NCBI RefSeq assembly: GCF_038502225.1
Contig: NC_091341.1
Location: 2,339,626-2,403,625, forward strand
DNA from: Cherax quadricarinatus
Lineage: Eukaryota; Arthropoda; Malacostraca; Decapoda; Parastacidae
DNA length: 64,000 nt
Direction: 5' to 3'
Below the pieces are notes generated by a model, which was given only the letters and a program-made list of their open reading frames with translations, was not told the origin of the DNA and ran no database searches. Numbering within the stretch: position 1 is the stretch's first letter; each line of letters starts with the position of its first letter. A program made the position numbers and the translations under genes. This document shows positions 42,426-52,414 of the stretch, piece after piece.

Positions 42426-45146
42426 ATGTTGAATGATCAGTTATGGAAGGAGAAAAGAGAATATGAATGTGTAAATTCAAGAATTATGTGGATTAAAGTA
42501 AAGGTTGGATGCGAGAAGTGGGTCATAATAAGCGTGTATGCACCTGGAGAAGAGAGGAATGCAGAGGAGAGAGAGAGATTTTGGGAGATGTTAAGTGAAT
42601 GTATAGGAGCCTTTGAACCAAGTGAGAGAGTAATTGTGGTATGGGATCTGAATGCTAAAGTAGGAGAAACTTTTAGAGAGGGTGTGGTAGGTAAGTTTGG
42701 GGTGCCAGGTGTAAATGATAATGGGAGCCCTTTGCTTGAACTTTGTATAGAAAGGGGTTTAGTTATAGGTAATACATATTTTAAGAAAAAGAGGATAAAT
42801 AAGTATACAAGATATGATGTAGGGCGAAATGACAGTAGTTTGTTGGATTATGTATTGGTAGATAAAAGACTGTTGAGTAGACTTCAGGATGTACATGTTT
42901 ATAGAGGGGCCACAGATATATCAGATCACTTTCTAGTTGTAGCTACACTGAGAGTAAAAGGTAGATGGGATACAAGGAGAATAGAAGCATCAGGGAAGAG
43001 AGAGGTGAAGGTTTATAAACTAAAAGAGGAGGCAGTTAGGGTAAGATATAAACAGCTATTGGAGGATAGATGGGCTAATGAGAGCATAGGCAATGGGGTC
43101 GAAGAGGTATGGGGTAGGTTTAAAAATGTAGTGTTAGAGTGTTCAGCAGAAGTTTGTGTTTACAGGAAAGTGGGTGCGGGAGGGAGGAGGAGCGATTGGT
43201 GGAATGATGATGTGAAGAGAGTAGTAAGGGAGAAAAAGTTAGCATATGAGAAGTTTTTACAAAGTAGAAGTGATGCAAGGAGGGAAGAGTATATGGAGAA
43301 AAAGAGAGAGGTTAAGAGAGTGGTCAAGCAATGTAAAAAGAGAGCAAATGAGAGAGTGGGTGAGATGTTATCAACAAATTTTGTTGAAAATAAGAAAAAG
43401 TTTTGGAGTGAGATTAACAAGTTAAGAAAGCCTGGAGAACAAATGGATTTGTCAGTTAAAAATAGGAGAGGAGAGTTATTAAATGGAGAGTTAGAGGTAT
43501 TGGGAAGATGGAGGGAATATTTTGAGGAATTGTTAAATGTTGATGAAGATAGGGAAGCTGTGATTTCGTGTATAGGGCAAGGAGGAACAACATCTTGTAG
43601 GAGTGAGGAAGAGCCAGTTGTGAGTGTGGGGGAAGTTCGTGAGGCAGTAGGTAAAATGAAAGGGGGTAAGGCAGCCGGGATTGATGGGATAAAGATAGAA
43701 ATGTTAAAAGCAGGTGGGGATATATTTTTTGAGTGGTTGGTGCAATTATTTAATAAATGTATGGAAGAGGGTAAGGTACCTAGGGATTGGCAGAGAACAT
43801 GCATAGTTCCTTTGTATAAAGGCAAAGGGGATAAAAGAGAGTGCAAAAATTATAGGGGGATAAGTCTGTTGAGTATACCTGGCAAAGTGTATGGTAGAGT
43901 TATTATTGAAAGAATTAAGAGTAAGACGGAGAATAGGATAGCAGATGAACAAGGAGGCTTTAGGAAAGGTAGGGGGTGTGTGGACCAGGTGTTTACAGTG
44001 AAACATATAAGTGAACAGTATTTAGATAAGGCTAAAGAGGTCTTTGTGGCATTTATGGATTTGGAAAAGGCGTATGACAGGGTGGATAGGGGGGCAATGT
44101 GGCAGATGTTGCAGGTGTATGGTGTAGGAGGTAGGTTACTGAAAGCAGTGAAGAGTTTTTACGAGGATAGTGAGGCTCAAGTTAGAGTATGTAGGAAAGA
44201 GGGAAATTATTTCCCAGTAAAAGTAGGCCTTAGACAAGGATGTGTGATGTCACCGTGGTTGTTTAATATATTTATAGATTGGGTTGTAAGAGAAGTAAAT
44301 GCGAGGGTCTTGGCAAGAGGCGTGGAGTTAAAAGATAAAGAATCACACATAGTGTGGGAGTTGTCACAGTTGCTCTTTGCTGATGACACTGTGCTCTTGG
44401 GAGATTCTGAAGAGAAGTTGCAGAGATTGGTGGATGAATTTGGTAGGGTGTGCAAAAGAAGAAAATTGAAAGTGAATACAGGAAAGAGTAAGGTTATGAG
44501 GATAACAAAAAGATTAGGTGATGAAAGATTGGATATCAGATTGGAGGGAGAGAGTATGGAGGAGGTGAATGTATTCAGATATTTGGTAGTGGACGTGTCA
44601 GCGGATGGGTCTATGAAAGATGAGGTGAATCATAGAATTGATGAGGGGAAAAGGGTGAGTGGTGCACTTAGGAGTCTGTGGAGACAAAGAACTTTGTCCT
44701 TGGAGGCAAAGAGGGGAATGTATGAGAGTATAGTTTTACCAACGCTCTTATATGGGTGTGAAGCATGGGTGATGAATGTTGCAGCGAGGAGAAGGCTGGA
44801 GGCAGTGGAGATGTCATGTCTGAGAGCAATGTGTGGTGTGAATATAATGCAGAGAATTCGTAGTTTGGAAGTTAGGAGGAGGTGCGGGATTACCAAAACT
44901 GTTGTCCAGAGGGCTGAGGAAGGGTTGTTGAGGTGGTTCGGACATGTGGAGAGAATGGAGCGAAACAGAATAACTTCAAGAGTGTATCAGTCTGTAGTGG
45001 AAGGAAGGCGGGGTAGGGGTCGGCCAAGGAAAGGTTGGAGGGAGGGGATAAAGGAGGTTTTGTGTGCGAGGGGCTTGGACTTCCAGCAGGCATGCGTGAG
45101 CGTGTTTGATAGGAGTGAATGGAGACAAATGGTTTTTAATACTTGA
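42426..45146 (+). CDS. RTE-type LINE ORF2 protein: endonuclease (C-terminal part) and reverse transcriptase
   Basis: 906 codons without a stop. Residues ~1-185 are the rest of the APE endonuclease: WISVYAPG-like strand, WDLNAKVG at 73-80 (normally GDxN) and ISDHFLVVA near 169. Residues ~390-700 are the RT: GKAAGIDGIKIE, CKNYRGISLLS, AFMDLEKAYDRVD (first catalytic Asp), GLRQGCVMSPWLFN and LLFADDTVLL with catalytic Asp 653-654. The C-terminal part has YGCEAWV, LRWFGHVERM and GRRGRGRPRKGW. The enzyme would nick DNA and reverse-transcribe element RNA in the nucleus. The listed Met is the first after the frameshift and not the native start. The Gly-to-Trp change in the GDxN motif may weaken nicking. 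Confidence 0.85.
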   Translation: MLNDQLWKEKREYECVNSRIMWIKVKVGCEKWVIISVYAPGEERNAEERERFWEMLSECIGAFEPSERVIVVWDLNAKVGETFREGVVGKFGVPGVNDNGSPLLELCIERGLVIGNTYFKKKRINKYTRYDVGRNDSSLLDYVLVDKRLLSRLQDVHVYRGATDISDHFLVVATLRVKGRWDTRRIEASGKREVKVYKLKEEAVRVRYKQLLEDRWANESIGNGVEEVWGRFKNVVLECSAEVCVYRKVGAGGRRSDWWNDDVKRVVREKKLAYEKFLQSRSDARREEYMEKKREVKRVVKQCKKRANERVGEMLSTNFVENKKKFWSEINKLRKPGEQMDLSVKNRRGELLNGELEVLGRWREYFEELLNVDEDREAVISCIGQGGTTSCRSEEEPVVSVGEVREAVGKMKGGKAAGIDGIKIEMLKAGGDIFFEWLVQLFNKCMEEGKVPRDWQRTCIVPLYKGKGDKRECKNYRGISLLSIPGKVYGRVIIERIKSKTENRIADEQGGFRKGRGCVDQVFTVKHISEQYLDKAKEVFVAFMDLEKAYDRVDRGAMWQMLQVYGVGGRLLKAVKSFYEDSEAQVRVCRKEGNYFPVKVGLRQGCVMSPWLFNIFIDWVVREVNARVLARGVELKDKESHIVWELSQLLFADDTVLLGDSEEKLQRLVDEFGRVCKRRKLKVNTGKSKVMRITKRLGDERLDIRLEGESMEEVNVFRYLVVDVSADGSMKDEVNHRIDEGKRVSGALRSLWRQRTLSLEAKRGMYESIVLPTLLYGCEAWVMNVAARRRLEAVEMSCLRAMCGVNIMQRIRSLEVRRRCGITKTVVQRAEEGLLRWFGHVERMERNRITSRVYQSVVEGRRGRGRPRKGWREGIKEVLCARGLDFQQACVSVFDRSEWRQMVFNT

Positions 45147-45410
45147 CGTGCTGTTGGAGTGTGAGCAAAGTAACATTTATGAAGGGGTTCAGGGAAACCG
45201 GCAGGCCGGACTTGAGTCCTGGAGATGGGAAGTACAGTGCCTGCAGTCTGAAGGAGGGGTGTTAATGTTGCAGTTTAAAAACTGTAGTGTAAAGCACCCT
45301 TCTGGCAAGACAGTGATGGAGTGAATGATGGTGAAAGTTTTTCTTTTTCGGGCCACCCTGCCTTGGTGGGAATCGGCCAGTGTGATAAAAAAAAAATGTA
45401 TATATATATA

Positions 45411-45640
45411 GGTCCGACTTGGACCATTTACAAAGTCACACTAACCAGAAGTGGAGCAGAACGGCTATATATAGGCAGGAAGAGGTAGTGGTGGTAGCCT
45501 ATATATAGCCGTCCTGCTCAACTTCTGGTTAGTGTGACTTTGGAAATGGTCCAAGTCGGACCGAAACGTCGTCGTAAGCTCCTCTCTTCTATGTGCGGGT
45601 TATCTGTGTATCGTTCCAGTCATGGTATTGTGCCCTTTTT
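45411..45640. mobile_element. Palindromic Penelope-type terminal repeat pair (family P-A)
   Basis: 45411-45563 is a long inverted repeat with ~64-bp arms: GGTCCGACTTGGACCATTTA on the left, its complement on the right. The spacer is short and purine-rich (GCAGGAAGAGGTAGTGG...). The right arm continues into GAAACGTCGTCG and CCAGTCATGGTATTGTGCC, as at 9156-9220. The left end is truncated exactly at GGTCC next to the TA tract following the RTE tail. No TSD found. Confidence 0.75.
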
Positions 45641-45644
45641 TGTC

Positions 45645-46715
45645 ATTTTGTGGATTGTTTTAATGAATATTTACTAATTTATAAATATCAGCTTAATGAG
45701 ACTATACAACCAGAGACTAAAAAAATTTTTCCAACTTTCCAAAAAATAGCAAATATTGCTGCAGTAGAGCGATGCAAAGGCACTTGCAGCAGAGCTTGCT
45801 TTTATTAGACTAATTGTTTGTGTAATAGATTTGTTCTGATACAAATGTCTTTATATTAACTCATTTGTCTGCATTTTGCCATAAATTCACCATGATACAG
45901 CCAGACTCAGTCAGAAGGATACGGACTCGTACAAAAATATGCTGTTTGCGCCAAGTGCATATATATTTTATTCGACGCGCACAAGGCCAGCCACATTCCT
46001 GAAGTCGTCTTTGCCAGCTTTAAGCATGGTAACCAGAGTAGTAGTTGTTATGGAATTTTGACCTGTCTGGGGATGGTTTGATTGCTTCTTTAGGTAGTAG
46101 TTCCCTGAACTAGACTCAGAATGTCACTTGCCATATATCCTGTTGTGACCTCTGGCGCGTTATCATATTTTTGTTCACTGTTTTCATTACGTTGGCATGT
46201 GTTATAATCTTTGCATATTTTTAAATATTTTACACAGGGATCTGGAAATGGAAGGATAAATATAATGAGTCACACAAGTTCTATCTGAGTCGAACTCCTT
46301 TTCTGAATGATATTTGTAATTGTTACTGGCCGTCGCTTATATGTACTAGAACCCAGTACTGCAGGCCTTCAACACAAGTGCTGGAGTTCGTGACAGCTGC
46401 TTATCCTAATTGTAGATATTGTACATCGTGGCTATTTGAGTTTCTGAGTTGTTTCTGTGTAAGTAGTAATGTCACTGTGAGACTTGAAAGGTTGGTGATA
46501 TCTCTAATTTTGCACGCTCTTTCTAATTTGTCGCTTCAACGTTGTTGGCGTGGCATGTTCTATTTGCATCGTTGTTATAGAAGGTTAGTGACTTTGATTT
46601 TGCGGACGCTGCCTCATATATCGCTTCAACATTGTTGGTGTGTGTGGCACATGCTATCTGGATCGTTTTAAGGGCGAAGGTTAACAGCTGAAGAAACTAA
46701 CGCAACTTAAGTTTT
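45645..46715. other. Unassigned sequence with small open frames
   Basis: A frame ending KIFPTFQKIANIAAVERC, then KGTCSRACFY near 45720-45806, and a 97-codon frame at 46378-46671 are open but unrecognised. GTTGTTGGTGTGGC-like units recur near 46540-46650. No supported gene. Confidence 0.35.
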
Positions 46716-46721
46716 GATGAT

Positions 46722-46962
46722 GAATTAGACACTTGTGCAGTACCTGGGTATTTTTATTGAGGAGACGTTTCGCCAACCAGTGGCTTCACTCAGTTGAAGA
46801 TCAGGAGTTTGAGGTAATCAGTCCCTCAGCCTGGAGTCAGTGTGATCAGTCCATCAGTCAAGATTGATGGACTGATCAAATTGGCGAAACGTTTCCTCAA
46901 TAAAGATACTCAAGTGCTGCAGAAGTGTCTAATTCATCAGCCTGTCGGTTCTATAAACCATT
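46722..46962. mobile_element. Inverted pair of Penelope-type terminal repeats (family P-B)
   Basis: Left copy minus: GAATTAGACACTTGTGCAG...GAGGAGACGTTTCGCCAAC. Right copy plus: TTGGCGAAACGTTTCCTCAA, TAAAGATACTCAAGTG, GTCTAATTCATCAGCCTGTCGG. Each contains GGCGAAAC following a hairpin, the 3' half of a hammerhead-like motif. The centre includes an imperfect GATCAGTCCATCAGTC / GATTGATGGACTGATC palindrome. No clear TSD. Confidence 0.7.
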
Positions 46963-47349
46963 TATCTACAAAGTTAAATTTTCTCCTGGAATGGCTAAGT
47001 TGGTTTACAAGGTGCTTGTCATCGTTCCCGTTGGTCGTATTGTGGAAAAAGCCAAGTGGGTTCGCGCCAAGGGTGGATCAAGACTTATCTGCAATGAATT
47101 TGTCATTTGAATTAGCAAAATTCAGTTTATAAACTAGCTAACAACAGTTGGCCATAGCTACTGAGGAATATGATAAGGAGAAGGCCAGGAGAGTTTTGTA
47201 ATGAATGTGGTGAAGCCGAACTTTAGAAATGTTTCGAAGTGATGGAAGATCAGGCTCGATTCTTGGCGTGACCAAAGCAACATTGGGCTGCACCAGTTCA
47301 TACAGCATTACATGGTAAAGCAGACAATGATTATGTAAATTTTGTAATC

Positions 47350-47880
47350 AGATCGAATGTGTTGGGGGCTTTGAGCGTATCCAAGTACTGGTAGCGAAAG
47401 TTTGAACCAGCTGAACGATGACATGGGCAGACTAACATGGAGTTTGATCGTGAACAGTCGAAAATATGCAGTCGTTAATTTTTTTAGTGACCTGGTGCAA
47501 GTGGTATTGGTGATTTCATTTATTATATGACTCCAACAGTTCGTACATTGTTGGAGGTTTATGAACTCGAGTCTTTGTTTCAAGCAGCTAAGTTGGCTGA
47601 CACATTTGAAGTGAGCTGGGAATTGAGCGAGTGAACGAACAGTTTTCGAACAACCATTCTCAAGTGGTGATAAAGAGTATCAGAAAAAATATTTTTTGTA
47701 GTGTTTCTGATGTTAGGGATTAACGAATGTTACTTTCCTATAGGGAACGCCACAAGTGATGAATAAAAATCGCAAGTGTAAACTACACGAGTCTGAGATG
47801 TAAATACTGTAACAAATTAGGTCATGAATTTGCAGACTTTCAAACTTCACAGTCATTTCGTAAAAGTGATAAACACTAAT
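47350..47880 (+). pseudogene. Degraded Ty3/gypsy-like gag relic
   Basis: Blocks in shifting frames read KFEPAER, HGQTNMEFDREQSKICSR, then VRTLLEVYELESLFQAAKLA with DTFEVSWELSE. Last comes RCKYCNKLGHEFADF, a zinc knuckle of the form C-x2-C-x4-H-x4-C whose last Cys is Phe (one base change). This order (capsid-like helices, leucine-rich block, CCHC knuckle) fits the gag of gypsy-type LTR retrotransposons. No pol or LTR was found nearby. Confidence 0.5.
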
Positions 47881-48055
47881 ACAGGGAAACAAATGCAGCA
47901 AAACGTTATGAGTTTTACGAACACTAATAGATTTCCCAATGTCCATGGATAAGGTTACAGAGTGAATGTCACCTAACTAAAGTCAGGTTGCAACTTTATT
48001 ACTTCCAGCCCTGGAGCACATAATGAAGTTGGTCTCATTTTCATTTTTATATCCT

Positions 48056-48300
48056 CTATCCCAGCCCCAGGAAAACCTTCCTCCTGCCTCCTCTTCCTTT
48101 CCTGTTACAAAATATCCCTGTCCATACAGCTCTCTGAGAATCCCTTTCTACTATAACATTCTTATCTTCAATAACTGGCTTCCTTGTATCATCGATACTG
48201 AACCGCATTCGTCTAGCAATAGAACGAAGAAATTGGTAGGAAATTGCATCTCTTTTCTACCTTCCTCCAGCTCTGTCTTCACCTGAATATACATCTGTTC
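48056..48300 (-). pseudogene. LINE L-A ORF1 esterase-domain fragment
   Basis: Minus-strand parallel of 7490-7700: CCAGCCCCAGGAAAACC, the TTACAAAATATCCCTGTCCA segment and the CTGAGAATCCC(T)TTCTACTATAA region that codes for the GDSQ block in intact copies. Heavily degraded. Confidence 0.6.
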
Positions 48301-48301
48301 G

Positions 48302-48308
<7 letters not shown>

Positions 48309-48347
<39 letters not shown>
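48309..48347 (+). repeat. Poly(A) run
   Basis: About 38 A residues. No AATAAA directly upstream, so it is not clearly a transcript end. Confidence 0.9.
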
Positions 48348-48348
<1 letters not shown>

Positions 48349-48618
48349 GTGTTTAACACTTCAACAGCACTAGCACAGAATCTACTAAGAACTTCTTCAC
48401 AGGACACAAGTCATCTCACTACAGTCAATCTATAAATGCAGCAAAGAGAGGTTGCACATGTGTCTTACTCATCTATTTCCTTTCAGTTTCATTTACGTGC
48501 ATCAATACAAGCAGTCCACACTATCTTCCATTTCTAAATCCAGTATGCTATTTTATAGCCGTACTTTCTCTTGCTCATCACTGTCAATCAAGGTGATGCT
48601 TAATAAATATATTCCTTA

Positions 48619-48737
48619 TAACTCACGAAATCGTAATGACACGATTGCAAACAAACCATACCACGGGTGGAGTTTGAACCCACGGTCAGAGAGTCTCAAA
48701 ACTCCAGACCGTCGCGTTAGCCACTGGGCCAGCTTAT
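48619..48737 (-). mobile_element. SINE S1, single truncated copy
   Basis: Reverse complement of the S1 tail and tRNA-like head (TCACGAAATCGTAATGACAC...GTCGCGTTAGCCACTGGGCC). The B-box region is mutated (GTTTGAACCC). It stops at the head and lacks the 5' extension seen at 4200-4330. Confidence 0.8.
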
Positions 48738-48739
48738 AT

Positions 48740-49420
48740 TCTATAATTCTTTCTCTTGATTCCTTTCTCTTAAATACAAAAGAATTACACATGCTCTCTG
48801 TCAGTCCTTAGTAATATATTTATTCTTCATTCATACACACGCTGAACAAACACACCAACCATACCAGCACTTCCGGAATTTCAGTGTTAGCCCAGTCTAT
48901 TCCTGCTGCTTTTCCAACTTCCACCCTACTTATTGTATCACTCAATCTGTACTTTCTTCACACTTTATTAATAGCTCTCTTTCTGACTTCTTGTCCAAAA
49001 CGGGAAAATTCTGCTTTTATTTAATCTGCACTCAATAGTTTCCGAAAATTTTGTTAAAAGAGCGTGGGAGAGGTAGTGGGGTGTGTGTAGTTTGCAAGAT
49101 TGGACAGATGTAGCGGAATACGGGTGGGACTCTCACAAATAACACACTTAGGGAAGAAATATTAGATGACGTTTCGGATAAAGATTCAAGATAGACTTGA
49201 AATATTGTCTAAAGTTTCCTTTTCAAAGCGTGAGATATAAATACAAATACTATTCTTAAAACTTTTAATTAGTAGACGGTTTGCCTACGGGAAGCCTTTT
49301 CAAGCCAGTGTCGAGAAAAAATTCAAGGAAGTCAGGTGAGGTAGGTAGGGTCAGCGTGCGTCAACTGCTTGTTTAGTGTTTGTGTCCGGGTAGAATCGGG
49401 TTGACCAGCGCTCCTGAGAT
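48740..49420. other. Unassigned sequence
   Basis: No recognised gene or repeat, apart from a GTTTCGGATAAAGATTC segment near 49170 vaguely like Penelope-type terminal repeats. Confidence 0.35.
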
Positions 49421-49545
49421 GTTACCCCTCAAGGGAAGTTCCTTGATATGTCTTCCGGTTCCCTGAATTGAGCCTGAATACCTTCCATAACGTGCGCTGT
49501 GTAATTCTACGGGTTTAGTGCTTCCCCATGATTATAATCCTGAGA
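49420..49545 (+). repeat. Dispersed repeat tail (family T1)
   Basis: CTCAAGGGAAGTTCCTTGAT, GGTTCCCTGAATTGAGCCTG, then GTGTAATTCTACGGGTTTAG and GCTTCCCCATGATTATAATC. The last part matches 32575-32630. I recall closely similar sequence as a common decapod repeat; no search was done. Confidence 0.5.
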
Positions 49546-50035
49546 TGTTAAAACGAGGTTTCGGGCTGCTGTGTCAGAAGCTCCAATCAAGGCAGCCGCA
49601 AGGCTGTGGATGGTGTTTCGGTTATCGTGCCTAAACGTTTGGATATTAATATTGTGCTTGCCAAGATTAACAGCGTAGAGTAGTGGTACAGCCAAGGAGG
49701 GGGTTCGCCTAATGGGGCTAAAGTCGCCCCTCCAAGTACTTATTAGTTTTATTTTCAATTAATAGTTAATTTTCACTGTATTATTCTTGACCAGTGACCA
49801 TGAAAGCACGATAATTTAAGAAATTTCACATTCATGCAGGTACTGAAAATCTTGTGTTTTTAAAAACGATTTCTTTAAGTTTTTCAGCACCTCATTATTT
49901 TTAAGCCCCCCTAAATTAAAATCCTGACTAAAGTCCCTCTCCCCAAGACTAAAATCCTGGCTTCGCCACTAGACGAAGGAAAGAACAGTAAACTTCCATT
50001 CTTTTATGTTCTACTTGGCACAAATGGGCACAGAC
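49546..50035. other. Unassigned sequence
   Basis: No supported feature. Confidence 0.35.
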
Positions 50036-50039
50036 TCAC

Positions 50040-50945
50040 CTTCAGAATGTCCAGGAAACCCACGAACAAAGACACCCTGCTGCATTTTTACTTTCACCAT
50101 GATACACTGACTAAGAAGTTCTTCATCAGGTTCTACTTTGGAATAGAATTTGCAGCTCACAGTTCTTCTAAAAGGAACGTAATCACATTATCCAAGTGTT
50201 CAAACGCTTTAACTGTCACCCACACTTCACTTCTGACTGCAGGAGACGGACGGGCACGCGGGAATGGTCACCTACTTGTGCATCGTTCGTTCTGTTAACC
50301 AGATAGTCATTTTTTTTTTACCAAAGTTCTCGCTAGTAATAAAATGAGTGTGACCACTTTGTTAACCATTAAGGATTTAACTACGGAAAGACCAACTAGG
50401 ACTGGAGAAATTAGCACAGGTGTCTATGTTATTTTATACCGTGGATGTGATAAGGTATATGTTGGTTAGACAGCCAGGAGCTTGAACCAGCACTTTGATG
50501 ATCACACATTCTCATGCAATAGAGACAATTTGAAGAACACTTGTGTAATACACGGGAATTAACAACGGCATTTGAGATACCAAGGTGGTCATGAAGGAAA
50601 ACAATGTGTAAAGATGTTACTACCTTGAGGTCGTAGTTTAAGAAACAGGAGACCAAAACCTGGGTAGTTTTAGCATCTCAGGAAAGCCTCAAATTGAGCC
50701 TACCTCACTACACACTTATATGAGAAAGACCAGGGGCTTCTCGCATGCTTGTTGGTGTTAATCACCGAGCCTGACGTCACTACACTTTACATGAACAAGT
50801 GACGCACCGGACCTAACTCTAGGCTCACCTGACTTCATTATTCTACATATTCTGAGTTTTTCTGTTCTCTGTATTCGACTTAAAAACGCTTGAGTGGGCA
50901 AAACGTCTCCTGTCATAAGAGTTGCAGTTGTGTCTTTATTCCACA
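50040..50945 (+). mobile_element. Penelope-like element, degraded 3' part
   Basis: The start codes for SRKPTNKDTLLHFYFHHDTL and KKFFIRFYFG (end of the Penelope RT). A degraded gap follows, then GVYVILYRGCDKVYVG with a TAG stop right after and ARSLNQHFDDH (GIY-YIG endonuclease, ~50425-50510). The 3' region ends with a degenerate terminal repeat at ~50875-50945 (CTTGAGTGGGCAAAACGTCT, then GTTGCAGTTGTGTCTTTATT). It shows the terminal repeat type directly downstream of the endonuclease. Confidence 0.7.
50425..50660 (+). pseudogene. Penelope-like GIY-YIG endonuclease fragment
   Basis: GVY and VYVG supply the two short motifs that name the GIY-YIG fold, 10 residues apart. The position after VYVG, usually an acidic or polar residue followed by T, is a stop. 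The downstream HFDDHTFSCNRDNLKNTCVI, then VIHGN resemble the basic/Arg-rich helix and the Asn-Ala-Leu block of the family. Two stops and at least one shift inactivate it. Confidence 0.65.
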
Positions 50946-50949
50946 CTTA

Positions 50950-51375
50950 GTAGTATTGTCATACCCGTACTTGTACCAGGGTGTAAGTTATTGTGAATTC
51001 TTTCAGCCATGGGTGGAGGTCTGGGAAAGCTGGGTCGCGGAGGTGTGGTAGGGGGAAAGGCAGGTTTGAAAGACAAGGTCGGAGAGATGGGGGTGTGGTA
51101 GGCAGGAGGATCAGAGAGGGTGTGGCAGGGCGTGGTAAGTAGGAATACCGCCGCAGTCCAGATACGTAAATCGCAAATCAGACGATAACACGTAGACACG
51201 AATGAAAAAAAAAAGTGCATACACATATAGGAGTAATCGACACAAAATATGATAGTTGTGGCGAATCGACTTTATCAAGAGGACATCATCACAGACGTAC
51301 AATCTGGGTTCATGAACCGACGTACATCTTTGTGCCTGTGAACAGATGTAAATCCCTGTGTCTGAGGCGACATAA
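50950..51375. other. Unassigned sequence, G-rich in part
   Basis: 51000-51140 has GGGAAAGGCAGG / GGTGTGGTAGG-like patches. No gene. Confidence 0.35.
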
Positions 51376-51379
51376 ATCC

Positions 51380-52410
51380 CAATACTCACCTATATGTAAT
51401 TGCAGGGGATAGTCTCACCTCTTGGCCCTGCCTCTCCGCTAACTGCTGCTGGGTAAGCTCTCTTCTGGCTTCAAGAACACTATCATACCTATCCTTAAAA
51501 CTGCGTATGGATCATGCCACCTCGCTGTACAGGTCTTATCACTTCCTGACCACTCTGAGGCTGAAGAAATATTTCCTAACATCCTTGTGACATCTCTGAT
51601 TTTAACTTAGAGTTGTGCCTTTGTGTTCTTGTTACCTGCCACTCGAACAGTGTCCCTCTTCACCCTATCAATTCCTTGCAGTATTTTGTATGTCGTTATT
51701 ATATTTCCCCTGGCCATCCTGTTCTATAATGTCATCTTTTTTAACTCCTTTAGTTTTTCCTTATATTTCATACTTCTTAGCTCTGGGACTAGTCTCTTGG
51801 AAACTTTTATACTGTTTGAAGTTTTTTGACATACTCCACGAGGTGGGGGTTCCATATTCGTGCTGCATATTCCAGTATGGGTCTGACATATACCGTAAAT
51901 ACTGTAGTGAATAACTCCTTGCTAAGGTTTCTGAAAGTTTATTTTAGATTTGTCAGATACGTCTTTGTAGCAGAAGCTATTCTTTTATGATACACTAAGG
52001 ACTATACTCACCTCGAGAGCTTCTTTAAGTGAAATTTGCAGCCTTTACTCACTCCCTCCCAAGCCTGTGCTCTGCGGTCTTCTTTTCTCCTGTTTTTCAT
52101 AACTTTACAGTTGCCGGGGTTAAACTCCAACAGCCACTTGTCAAACCAGTCGTGCAGTTTGTCTAGGTTATTTTGTGGTCTTTCCTGGCACACTGTATTT
52201 TCTTTATAAGTTTCACATTATTTGCGAAAAGCGAATCCTCTTGACTCTTTTTGTTCCATCATGATATTCATGTCCTCAAGAATGGTACTGACTCCAATAT
52301 TGACCCTTGTAGAACTCCACTCGTTACACTCTCCCTTTTCGACACCTGTTCTTATACAGACATTCGTTGTTTTCTTCTTGGCAAGTATTCCTTGACCTAT
52401 TCATCCTTCA
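51380..52410 (-). mobile_element. LINE family L-B, 5'-truncated degraded copy
   Basis: Minus-strand reading of the same blocks as at 36012-37125. These are the 3' UTR (TACTCACCTATATGTAATTGCAGGGG), a degraded C-terminal region, a block around 51840-51900 equivalent to YVRPILEYAAPVW, and KLHDWFDKWLLEFNPGNCKV near 52090-52165. A damaged FADD region (about FANN) lies near 52215. It lacks the (AC)n tail. Confidence 0.7.
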
Positions 52411-52414
52411 CTCT

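Larger units (their letters stand above)
41941..45397 (+). mobile_element. RTE-type LINE, essentially full length
   Basis: A 5' leader (~41941-42223) includes GTCGTATGAGGCGACTAAAA and AATGGGCTAGTAACCCC. One long ORF2 with endonuclease and RT follows. A ~245-bp 3' UTR contains the hairpin-like CGGGCCACCCTGCC...GGTGGGAATCGGCC, and the end is a run of A residues (45388-45397). There is no ORF1, as in RTE-clade elements. It looks like the youngest element in the window, with one frameshift and no internal stop after it. Confidence 0.8.

Noticed and set aside
43160..45176. Minus-strand open frames under the RTE LINE (228, 86, 82, 88, 67 codons)
   Set aside because: Shadows of the plus-strand ORF2, with no known motifs.
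50047..50298. 83-codon frame as a host gene
   Set aside because: Its beginning matches the Penelope-like RT end (RKPTNKD...HFYFHHDT), so it is element-derived.
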